Shown: positions 5,990 to 12,402 of the stretch, in pieces
Layout: each line of letters opens with the position of its first letter
Position numbering within the stretch: the first letter of the stretch is position 1
NCBI GenBank assembly: GCA_002454975.1
Contig: DKJZ01000002.1
Span: 1 to 13,941, forward strand
DNA: 13,941 nucleotides
Origin: Hylemonella sp. UBA6679
GTDB lineage: Bacteria; Pseudomonadota; Gammaproteobacteria; Burkholderiales; Burkholderiaceae_C
Direction: 5' to 3'
Notes under the pieces: model-generated
Told to the model about the DNA's origin: nothing
What the model saw: only the letters and a program-made list of their open reading frames with translations
Database searches by the model: none
Position numbers and translations under genes: made by a program

Positions 5990-8712
5990 CCCCACATTCC
6001 GTACCCCCAATGTTGTTATCCGGCCTGGAGCCGGTCTCGCTGGGTGCGGGCAGTTTGTTTGTGAACGTGGGTGAGCGCACCAACGTCACTGGCTCCAAAG
6101 CCTTTGCCCGCATGATCCTCAATGGTGAGTTTGAGCAGGCGCTGGCCGTGGCGCGTCAGCAGGTGGAAAACGGCGCGCAGATCATCGACATCAACATGGA
6201 CGAGGCCATGCTCGACAGCCAGGCCGCCATGGTGCGTTTTCTCAATTTGATAGCGTCAGAGCCAGATATTTCGCGGGTTCCGATCATGATTGACTCCAGC
6301 AAATGGAGCGTCATTGAGGCTGGTTTGCGTTGCGTGCAAGGCAAGGGCATCGTCAACTCCATCTCCATGAAAGAGGGCGTGGACGAGTTCAAGCGTCAGG
6401 CCAAGCTCATCAAACGCTACGGTGCCGCAGCGGTGGTGATGGCTTTTGACGAACAAGGCCAGGCTGACACGTACCAGCGCAAGATCGAGATTTGCGAGCG
6501 CGCTTACCGCGTGCTGGTCGATGAGGTGGATTTCCCGCCCGAAGACATCATTTTTGACCCCAACATCTTCGCCATTGCCACCGGCATTGAAGAGCACAAC
6601 AACTACGCGGTGGATTTCATCGAGGCCACGCGCTGGATCAAACAACACCTGCCTGGCGCCAAGGTGTCGGGGGGTGTGAGCAATGTGAGCTTTTCATTCC
6701 GCGGCAACGACCCGGTGCGCGAGGCGATTCACACCGTGTTTCTGTACCACGCGATTGCCGCGGGCATGGACATGGGCATTGTGAATGCCGGCATGGTGGG
6801 CGTGTACGACGATATCGAGCCCGAGCTGCGCGAGCGCGTTGAAGACGTGGTGCTCAACCGCCGCGCGGACGCGGGCGAACGTTTGGTGGAGATTGCCGAA
6901 AACGCCAAGGGTGCCGCCAAAGACGAAACGCAAAAGCTGGCCTGGCGTGCCGGCAACGTGAATGAGCGCTTGAGCCACGCGCTGGTGCACGGCATCACCG
7001 ACTTCATCACCGTGGACACCGAAGAGGCCTACCAAGCCATTCTGGCCAAAGGCGGTCGCCCGCTGCACGTGATTGAAGGCCCGTTGATGGATGGCATGAA
7101 CGTGGTGGGCGATTTGTTTGGTGCAGGCAAAATGTTTTTGCCCCAGGTGGTGAAAAGTGCGCGCGTGATGAAGCAAGCCGTGGCGCATTTGATCCCCTAT
7201 ATTGAAGAAGAAAAACGCCAGCAAGAAGCGGCCGGCCAAGACGTGCGCGCCAAGGGCAAGATTGTGATTGCCACTGTCAAAGGCGATGTGCACGACATTG
7301 GCAAAAACATCGTCACCGTGGTCTTGCAGTGCAACAACTTCGAGGTCATCAACATGGGCGTGATGGTGCCTTGCCACGAAATTTTGGCGCGCGCCAAAGT
7401 GGAGGGGGCGGACATCGTGGGTCTGAGCGGCTTGATCACGCCCAGCTTGGAAGAGATGCAGTACGTGGCCGCCGAGATGCAAAAAGACGCGCATTTCCGC
7501 ATCAAAAAAATTCCGCTGCTCATTGGCGGGGCCACCACCAGCCGCGTGCACACCGCCGTGAAAATTGCGCCGCACTACGAAGGCCCGGTGGTGTACGTGC
7601 CCGATGCCTCGCGCAGCGTGAGCGTGGCCCAAGGTTTGTTGTCAGAGCAGGCTGGCAAGTACATCGACGAACTCAACGCCGACTACGAGCGCGTGCGCCA
7701 ACAGCACGCCAACAAAAAACAAACACCCTTGTGGCCGCTGGCCCAAGCGCGCGCGAACGCCACGCCCATCAACTGGGCCAACTACACGCCACCCCAACCG
7801 AAGTTCATAGGTCGTCGCGTGTTCAAAAACTTTGACCTGGCTGAACTGGCCAAGTTCATCGACTGGGGCCCGTTCTTCCAAACGTGGGATTTGGCCGGCC
7901 CGTTCCCGCAAATCCTCAAAGACGAGGTGGTGGGCCACGAGGCGCAGCGCGTGTTTTCAGACGGCAAGCGCATGTTGCAGCGTCTCATTGACGGCCGCTG
8001 GCTGAGTGCCAATGCGGTCATGGGGTTCTGGCCCGCCAACGCGGTGGGCGACGACATTGAGCTCTACACCGACGAGACCCGCACGCAAGTGGCCATGACT
8101 TGGCACGGCTTGCGCCAACAAACCGAAAAAACAGCCGTGGATGGCAACATGCGCCCCAGCCGCTGCTTGGCTGACTTTGTTGCTCCTAAATCAGGAGCAA
8201 GCGGCAAACCTGATTACATCGGCGTGTTTGCCGTTACTGCGGGTTTGGGCGTAGAGAAAAAAGAAAAAGCCTTCATGGACGACCATGACGACTACTCCGC
8301 CATCATGCTCAAAGCCCTGGCCGACCGCTTGGCCGAAGCCTTTGCCGAGTGCTTGCACCACCGCGTGCGCACCGATTTGTGGGGTTACGCGGCCGATGAA
8401 CAGCTCAGCGCCGAAGACCTGATTGCCGAGAAGTACCGCGGCATTCGGCCCGCACCTGGTTACCCCGCTTGCCCCGACCACAGCGTCAAGCGCGAAATGT
8501 TTGAGCTGCTGCAGTGCGCCGACATCGGCATGGGCCTGACCGAGAGCCTGGCCATGACGCCCGCCGCCAGCGTGAGCGGCTTTTACATGGCGCACCCTGA
8601 GAGCACCTACTTCAATGTGGGCCGCATCGGGCACGACCAGTTGGTGGACATGGCACAGCGCCGTGATCTCGCAGAAAAAGACCTCGAGCGTTTGTTGGCG
8701 CCTAATTTGTGA
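5986..8712 (+). CDS. metH: Cobalamin-dependent methionine synthase lacking the homocysteine domain
   Basis: Methyl transfer from methyltetrahydrofolate through cobalamin to homocysteine, giving methionine. The protein is 908 aa against about 1,200 aa for full MetH. Domains in order: pterin/folate-binding barrel (about 15-290; FVNVGERTNVTGSKAF, GAQIIDINMDEAM, MIDSSKW), helical cobalamin cap (about 310-410), cobalamin Rossmann domain (about 415-560) with the D434-V-H436-D-I-G439 motif whose His is the lower cobalt ligand, and the AdoMet-binding reactivation domain (about 580-905) with RPAPGYPACPDHS. The N-terminal homocysteine/zinc domain is missing: the start is directly the pterin domain, preceded by an SAH riboswitch and AGGTGAG site, so this is a split MetH and not a truncation. 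The homocysteine half must be encoded outside this window. The stop overlaps the first unit of a tandem repeat leading to the MFS gene. Confidence 0.96.
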   Translation: MTPHSVPPMLLSGLEPVSLGAGSLFVNVGERTNVTGSKAFARMILNGEFEQALAVARQQVENGAQIIDINMDEAMLDSQAAMVRFLNLIASEPDISRVPIMIDSSKWSVIEAGLRCVQGKGIVNSISMKEGVDEFKRQAKLIKRYGAAAVVMAFDEQGQADTYQRKIEICERAYRVLVDEVDFPPEDIIFDPNIFAIATGIEEHNNYAVDFIEATRWIKQHLPGAKVSGGVSNVSFSFRGNDPVREAIHTVFLYHAIAAGMDMGIVNAGMVGVYDDIEPELRERVEDVVLNRRADAGERLVEIAENAKGAAKDETQKLAWRAGNVNERLSHALVHGITDFITVDTEEAYQAILAKGGRPLHVIEGPLMDGMNVVGDLFGAGKMFLPQVVKSARVMKQAVAHLIPYIEEEKRQQEAAGQDVRAKGKIVIATVKGDVHDIGKNIVTVVLQCNNFEVINMGVMVPCHEILARAKVEGADIVGLSGLITPSLEEMQYVAAEMQKDAHFRIKKIPLLIGGATTSRVHTAVKIAPHYEGPVVYVPDASRSVSVAQGLLSEQAGKYIDELNADYERVRQQHANKKQTPLWPLAQARANATPINWANYTPPQPKFIGRRVFKNFDLAELAKFIDWGPFFQTWDLAGPFPQILKDEVVGHEAQRVFSDGKRMLQRLIDGRWLSANAVMGFWPANAVGDDIELYTDETRTQVAMTWHGLRQQTEKTAVDGNMRPSRCLADFVAPKSGASGKPDYIGVFAVTAGLGVEKKEKAFMDDHDDYSAIMLKALADRLAEAFAECLHHRVRTDLWGYAADEQLSAEDLIAEKYRGIRPAPGYPACPDHSVKREMFELLQCADIGMGLTESLAMTPAASVSGFYMAHPESTYFNVGRIGHDQLVDMAQRRDLAEKDLERLLAPNL
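8180..8200 (+). repeat. Perfect inverted repeat inside metH
   Basis: TTGCTCCT (8180-8187) and AGGAGCAA (8193-8200) form an 8-bp perfect stem around a 5-nt loop, AAATC. It encodes part of VAPKSGASGKPDY in the reactivation domain, a surface-loop-like stretch. As I remember other MetH proteins, the loop here is a couple of residues longer. It could be a captured small palindromic element or chance. Confidence 0.55.
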
Positions 8713-8761
8713 GCGCCGTTTTGTGAGCGTCATTTTGTGAGCGCCATTTTGTGAGCGCGAT
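8706..8761 (+). repeat. Four tandem 14-bp repeats across the metH/MFS junction
   Basis: Four head-to-tail copies of TTTGTGAGCGYCRT begin at 8706, 8720, 8734 and 8748, differing at only a few positions: GCCGT, GTCAT, GCCAT and GCGAT after TTTGTGAGC. Unit 1 contains the metH stop codon and unit 4 the GTG start of the MFS gene. Each of units 1-3 contains a GTG followed by three codons, TTG and TGA (8709-8726, 8723-8740, 8737-8754), so every stop overlaps the next GTG in a GTGA tetranucleotide. Because the unit is 14 bp, each step shifts frame by one base, and the chain delivers ribosomes to the MFS start. Confidence 0.9.
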
Positions 8762-9980
8762 CGCCACGGTTTCTGCCGCGACGCGCCGCTCGGTGCTGGT
8801 GCTCTCGTGTGCGACGTTCTCCAGCATGGTGGCCCAGCGTTTGTGCGACGCCATGCTGCCCGAGTTGTCGCGTGAATTCGAGGCCTCTTTGCCCAGTGCT
8901 GCGCAAACCGTGTCGCTGTTTGCGGTGGCTTACGGCCTGGCCCAGCTGATATACGGCCCGCTGGGTGACCGGCTGGGTAAGTTTCGGGTGGTCACCTTTG
9001 CCACCTTGGCCTGCAGCCTGGGCAGCGTGCTCTCGGCGTTTGCGCCGAGTTTGAACGTGCTGATTGTGGCGCGCGTGCTGGTGGCATTGGGAGCCGCGGC
9101 CATCATTCCTTTGTCGCTGGCTTGGGTGGGCGACAGTGTGCCTTATGAGCGCCGCCAAGAAACCTTGGCACGCCTGAGCCTGGGCAGCACGCTGGGCATT
9201 GTGGCGGGCCAGCTGTTGGGTGGCGTGTTCACCGACACCCTGGGTTGGCGCTGGGCCTTTGCCTTGATGACGCTGCAGTTTGGCCTGGTCGGTGCGGTGC
9301 TCTTCCAAGATTGGCGTGGCCAGGGCTTTCCAGGCTTGGCTTCTCGCGCCATGGCACCTGCTGCAAAAAACGCAGGCGCCGGGCCATCGTTCATCCAGCA
9401 AGTTGCCCAGATCTTGCGTGGCGGCTGGACGCGGCGGGTCTTGCTGGTGGCGTTTGTCGAGGGCGCTGCGGGCTTTGGGGTGCTGGCGATTTGGGCCTCT
9501 CACCTGCACCTTGAGTTGGGTTTGTCGCTGAGCGCCTCAGGCGCCACGGTGGCTTTGTTTGGCTTGGGTGGCATGCTCTACATGACGGTGGCCAAGCGGC
9601 TCATTCCCGTGTGGGGTGAGCGGGGCCTGAGCCGACGAGGCGGTGTGATGGCGGGTACGGCCGCCATGGTGCTGGCTTGGGCGCCGGTGTGGTGGGTGGC
9701 GCTGCCGGCTTGCTTGGTGGCCGGGTTTGGGTTTTTCATGTTCCACAACACCATGCAAACCAACGCCACGCAAATGGCCCCGCAGGCCCGTGGCACCGCG
9801 GTGTCGTCGTTTGCGGCGTGTTTGTTTTTGGGGCAGTCGGTGGGCGTGGTGCTGGCCGCCAGCCTGGCCGGGCCGCTGGGCTCAGCCGCGGTCATCACCC
9901 TGGCTGGCGCGGTGATGGTCGGCGCAGGCCTGTTCTTTGCGCACCAACTCCAGCACCGCGAGCGGCTGCTAGGGGGCTGA
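8751..9980 (+). CDS. MFS transporter (drug/metabolite efflux type)
   Basis: An inner-membrane major facilitator of 409 aa, the usual 12-helix size. The loop between helices 2 and 3 carries the family motif A as G69-PLGDRLGKFR79, and hydrophobic helices follow throughout (VVTFATLACSLGSVLSAF, VLIVARVLVALGAAAIIPLSLAWVGD, LGIVAGQLLGGVFTDTLGWRWAFALM and a matching second half). The GTG start at 8751 is chosen because it is the end of the GTGA overlap relay from metH; no Shine-Dalgarno sequence is visible, consistent with translational coupling. A later in-frame ATG at 8826 would remove part of helix 1. The substrate is unknown. Co-expression with SAH-regulated metH suggests a sulfur-amino-acid or methyl-cycle metabolite, an inference only. 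It ends 5 bp from the convergent brnA stop. Confidence 0.85.
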   Translation: MSAIATVSAATRRSVLVLSCATFSSMVAQRLCDAMLPELSREFEASLPSAAQTVSLFAVAYGLAQLIYGPLGDRLGKFRVVTFATLACSLGSVLSAFAPSLNVLIVARVLVALGAAAIIPLSLAWVGDSVPYERRQETLARLSLGSTLGIVAGQLLGGVFTDTLGWRWAFALMTLQFGLVGAVLFQDWRGQGFPGLASRAMAPAAKNAGAGPSFIQQVAQILRGGWTRRVLLVAFVEGAAGFGVLAIWASHLHLELGLSLSASGATVALFGLGGMLYMTVAKRLIPVWGERGLSRRGGVMAGTAAMVLAWAPVWWVALPACLVAGFGFFMFHNTMQTNATQMAPQARGTAVSSFAACLFLGQSVGVVLAASLAGPLGSAAVITLAGAVMVGAGLFFAHQLQHRERLLGG

Positions 9981-9985
9981 GCGTG

Positions 9986-10255
9986 TCAGTGGCTGTGCAC
10001 TTTTTCTTGAAGCCATACCTTGATCAGCGATTGATAGGGCACATCCCGCGAGTTGGCTGCGGCTTTGATGGCATCCAACAGGTGCTGCGGTAAACGCAGC
10101 GAGATGGTTTTGGTGCTGGGCTTGAGGTTGGGCAAGCTCAGCCGTTGCGCCTGTGACCAGTCTAGGTGCTCGGTCGAGTCGTGTGATTCCCAGTACGCGC
10201 GCTCTTGCGCTTCCGAAGCAAAGGTCGGAAGCGCTTTTTTACTTGGCTTGCTCAT
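9986..10255 (-). CDS. brnA: BrnA/CopG-family antitoxin
   Basis: An antitoxin of 89 aa paired with the BrnT-type toxin directly upstream; the reading frames overlap by 17 bp (10239-10255), which favours coupled translation. The N-terminal half has the FASEAQERAYWESHDSTEHLDWSQAQR signature of the CopG-antitoxin family. The C-terminal half has a ribbon-helix-helix DNA-binding pattern: strand TISLRLPQHLL, helix DAIKAAANSRDV, then PYQSLIKVWLQEKV. Such proteins neutralise the toxin by direct binding and repress their own promoter as dimers. Toxin-first order is typical of brnTA. It ends 5 bp from the MFS stop, convergent, with no obvious terminator between. Naming follows the toxin partner; the protein is closer in pattern to the CopG_antitoxin family than to classical Brucella BrnA. 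Confidence 0.82.
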   Translation of the reverse strand: MSKPSKKALPTFASEAQERAYWESHDSTEHLDWSQAQRLSLPNLKPSTKTISLRLPQHLLDAIKAAANSRDVPYQSLIKVWLQEKVHSH

Positions 10256-10541
10256 AAATCATTCGCTCCTTGCGATGCATGTCACGTGCTGAAATCATCC
10301 GAATCAACTGCCCTTGCTTGCGCAGGGTGAAGGTGATGTGCAACTGGCGCCCCTCATCGGTTCTGCCAAGTGCGTGGATGCGCAACTCTTCTTTGCTGTG
10401 CACTTGGTCTTGCAGGGTGAGCAGGGGCACATTGAAAAAAACCTGTTCTGCTTCTGCCTGCGATACACCGTGTTTGGCCTCGCTTTTGCGGGCGTTACCG
10501 CTGTCCCAATCAAAGCCAGTTATCTTGGCCAAGTCCATCAT
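10239..10541 (-). CDS. brnT: BrnT-family toxin (RelE-like ribonuclease fold)
   Basis: A toxin of 100 aa. The family pattern is clear in order: FDWDSGNARKSEAKHGVS at the N-terminus, VFFNVPLLTLQDQ, then LGRTDEGRQLHITFTLR, and ISARDMHRKERMIYE at the C-terminus. BrnT toxins are RelE-like mRNA-degrading or translation-blocking ribonucleases, held inactive by BrnA. The start has two ATGs in a row (10541 and 10538). There is no Shine-Dalgarno sequence, and an extended -10 box ends only 4-7 bases upstream, so the mRNA may be leaderless from the second ATG. It lies 48 bp downstream of comM on the same strand but seems to have its own promoter. Apparently intact, with no frameshift. Confidence 0.88.
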   Translation of the reverse strand: MMDLAKITGFDWDSGNARKSEAKHGVSQAEAEQVFFNVPLLTLQDQVHSKEELRIHALGRTDEGRQLHITFTLRKQGQLIRMISARDMHRKERMIYEQAK

Positions 10542-10564
10542 TTGTATATTACCATCATGTACAT
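10535..10564 (-). promoter_or_regulatory. brnTA promoter and candidate operator
   Basis: On the minus strand an extended -10, TGG-TAATAT (TAATAT at 10551-10546), precedes brnT. ATGATGG occurs twice in direct orientation, 17 bp apart (10558-10552 and 10541-10535), flanking the -10 and covering the start codons. An 8-bp palindrome, ATGTACAT, lies at 10557-10564. Ribbon-helix-helix antitoxins bind short direct or inverted repeats of this kind, so BrnA autorepression here is plausible. No good -35 is seen. Confidence 0.5.
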
Positions 10565-10589
10565 TTTGGGTGTTCAGTGCCTGTTTGTT

Positions 10590-12182
10590 TCAGCTCAAAC
10601 CAGTTGCTGGCCGGTACTGCAGGGCTTCGGCCACGTGCACGGTGAGCACCTGTTTGCTCAGCGCCAAGTCGGCGATGGTGCGGGCCACTTTGAGGGTGCG
10701 GTGGGTGCCCCGCCCGGACCAGCCCAGGCGGGTCGCGGCGGTGTTGAGGAATTGGCGCGCTGCGTCTTCCAGGTCAACATGCGCATCGAGCTCGTGGCCT
10801 TGCAAAGCCTGGTTGGTGCAGTTCTGGCGCGCCATGGCCACTGCGCGCGCAGCCATCACCCGGGTGCGCACGGTGTGGGTGGCTTCGCCTGGGGTGGTGC
10901 TGATGGTCAGCAGCTCTTGCGCGGGCAGGGCGCTCACGCCCACATGCAGGTCGATGCGGTCCAGCAGTGGCCCGCTCAAACGCGACTGGTAGCGCAGCAC
11001 CTGGTCGGGCGTGCACTTGCAGACGCGTTGCGTGGCGCCGGCGTACCCACACGGGCAGGGGTTCATCGCCGCAATGAGTTGAAAGCGCGCTGGAAACTCG
11101 GCACGCCGCGCAGCCCGTGCAATGGTGATGTGCCCAGTTTCGAGCGGCTCGCGCAGGGCCTCAAGAGCACTTCGCGAAAATTCAGGTAACTCATCTAAAA
11201 ACAAAACCCCGTTGTGCGCCAAAGAAATTTCTCCTGGGCGCGGTGGCGAGCCCCCGCCCACCAGGGCAATCGCGCTGGCTGAGTGGTGCGGGCTGCAGGT
11301 GGGGCGCAAACCCCAGCGCTCGGTTTTGAAGCGCCCAGCCAGGCTGGCCACGGCTGCGCTTTCCAGGGCTTCTTGCGTGGTCATGGGTGGCAGCAGCGCG
11401 GCAAAGCGCTGGGCCAGCATGGTTTTGCCTGAGCCTGGCGGCCCGCTCATGAGCACGCTGTGGCCCCCGGCTGCGGCAATTTCAAGGGCGCGTTTGGCGC
11501 CTGCTTGCCCTTTCACTTCGGACAACTCGGGCTGAACCTCGGTGCGCGCCGGGGCCTGGCCGACAAGTCGCGTCCAGCCCTCACCAGGGGCCGTGCCGGC
11601 TGGACCAGCATTCAGGCCTTCCAAGGCCTGGGCATGGCCTGGGGGCAAGAGCTGTTGCACCACATCGAGCAGATGCACCGCACGCACGATGCTCGCGCCT
11701 GGCACCAGTGCGGCCTCTTCAGCGCTGCCAGGCGGCAACACCAGGCGCTTGAGCGCTGGCCGGCCCGTGGGATCTTTGAGCGCTTGGTTTTGCAAAGCCA
11801 GGGCTGCGGCCAGCGCACCTCGCACCGGGCGCAATTCACCCGACAGCGAGAGTTCGCCAGCAAACTCGTAAGCCGACAGGGCTGCGGCGTCGAGCTGCCC
11901 ATCGGCTGCCAAGATGCCCAAGGCGATGGGCAAATCAAAGCGCCCCGAGTCTTTGGGCAGGTCGGCAGGCGCCAGGTTGACGGTGATGCGCTGGTTATTA
12001 GGAAAGCTCAGCCCCGAGTTGAGGATGGCTGAGCGCACCCGCTCGCGCGCCTCCTTCACCTCCACATCGGCCAGCCCCACCAAATTGAAGGCGGGCAGCC
12101 CGTTGGCCAGATGCACCTCCACGGTGACGGTGGCGGCATCGAGCCCCACCAAGGCACGGCTTTGCACCAAAGCAAGGCTCAT
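10590..12182 (-). CDS. comM: YifB/ComM family Mg-chelatase-like AAA+ helicase
   Basis: A protein of 530 aa. ComM is a hexameric branch-migration helicase that extends recombination joints during natural transformation. The start MSLALVQSRALVGLDA is the family's standard N-terminus, with GGGAGA about 7 bases upstream; the longer frame to 12293 is rejected. Residues about 20-140 are the Lon-like N-terminal domain (FNLVGLADVEVKEARERVRSA, NLAPADLPK, GRFDLPIALGIL). The AAA+ core follows with Walker A G247-PPGSGKT254, a sensor-like PHHSAS, Walker B VLFLDE (326-331), and the cysteine-rich NPCPCGYAG...RVCKC, possibly zinc-binding. The C-terminal chelatase lid ends in HRTLKVARTIADLALS. All motifs are intact. 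It is divergent from the TorF-glnK-amtB block; a candidate NtrC site sits 21 bp upstream of its ATG. brnTA follows 48 bp downstream. Confidence 0.94.
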   Translation of the reverse strand: MSLALVQSRALVGLDAATVTVEVHLANGLPAFNLVGLADVEVKEARERVRSAILNSGLSFPNNQRITVNLAPADLPKDSGRFDLPIALGILAADGQLDAAALSAYEFAGELSLSGELRPVRGALAAALALQNQALKDPTGRPALKRLVLPPGSAEEAALVPGASIVRAVHLLDVVQQLLPPGHAQALEGLNAGPAGTAPGEGWTRLVGQAPARTEVQPELSEVKGQAGAKRALEIAAAGGHSVLMSGPPGSGKTMLAQRFAALLPPMTTQEALESAAVASLAGRFKTERWGLRPTCSPHHSASAIALVGGGSPPRPGEISLAHNGVLFLDELPEFSRSALEALREPLETGHITIARAARRAEFPARFQLIAAMNPCPCGYAGATQRVCKCTPDQVLRYQSRLSGPLLDRIDLHVGVSALPAQELLTISTTPGEATHTVRTRVMAARAVAMARQNCTNQALQGHELDAHVDLEDAARQFLNTAATRLGWSGRGTHRTLKVARTIADLALSKQVLTVHVAEALQYRPATGLS

Positions 12183-12202
12183 GGTTGTTTCTCCCTGATA
12201 AA

Positions 12203-12217
12203 GCACTCTTTTGGTGC
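12203..12217. promoter_or_regulatory. Candidate NtrC binding site 1
   Basis: GCACTCTTTTGGTGC matches the NtrC dyad GCAC-N7-GTGC exactly in both half-sites. It lies about 160 bp upstream of the sigma-54 start site predicted for torF-glnK-amtB, a normal enhancer distance. It is also 21 bp from the comM start codon on the other strand, where bound protein could hinder comM transcription. Confidence 0.6.
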
Positions 12218-12243
12218 GTTTGTTGATCTGCGTCGTTGTGCCG

Positions 12244-12258
12244 GCCCTGCTTTGGTGC
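12244..12258. promoter_or_regulatory. Candidate NtrC binding site 2 (one mismatch)
   Basis: GCCCTGCTTTGGTGC fits GCAC-N7-GTGC with one mismatch in the left half. Its centre is 41 bp from that of site 1, about four helical turns, so both would face the same side of the helix as paired NtrC enhancer sites do. It lies about 125 bp upstream of the predicted sigma-54 start. Confidence 0.45.
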
Positions 12259-12350
12259 CAAATGGCGCCGCGCTGGCCGATCACGCCAGCCAATTGAAGC
12301 GTGCGCGGCCTGGTTTGTCGATGGTGTCTACCCTAGGCGGGCCTCAAAGC

Positions 12351-12366
12351 TGGCACGTTAACTGCT
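12351..12366 (+). promoter_or_regulatory. Sigma-54 (RpoN) promoter for the TorF-glnK-amtB unit
   Basis: TGGCACGTTAACTGCT has a perfect -24 element TGGCAC and a -12 element CTGCT with the obligatory GG-N10-GC spacing (GG 12352-12353, GC 12364-12365). Transcription would start near 12377, 26 bases before the TorF ATG. A sigma-54 promoter is what nitrogen-regulated glnK-amtB operons normally use. Confidence 0.85.
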
Positions 12367-12402
12367 TAAGTAGAACGTCTTTCATTTTTTCACGGAGTCG
12401 CT

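Noticed and set aside
6694..7632. Minus-strand open frame of 312 aa opposite metH
   Set aside because: A shadow of metH: it is rich in HHA/HAH runs that come from the antisense of conserved metH codons.
10314..11189. Plus-strand open frame of 291 aa across brnT and comM
   Set aside because: It overlaps two clear genes on the other strand and its translation shows no family motif.
12183..12293. N-terminal extension of comM by 37 codons
   Set aside because: The extension has no family match, runs over the NtrC-like sites, and the canonical MSLALVQSRALVG start at 12182 has a good GGGAGA site.
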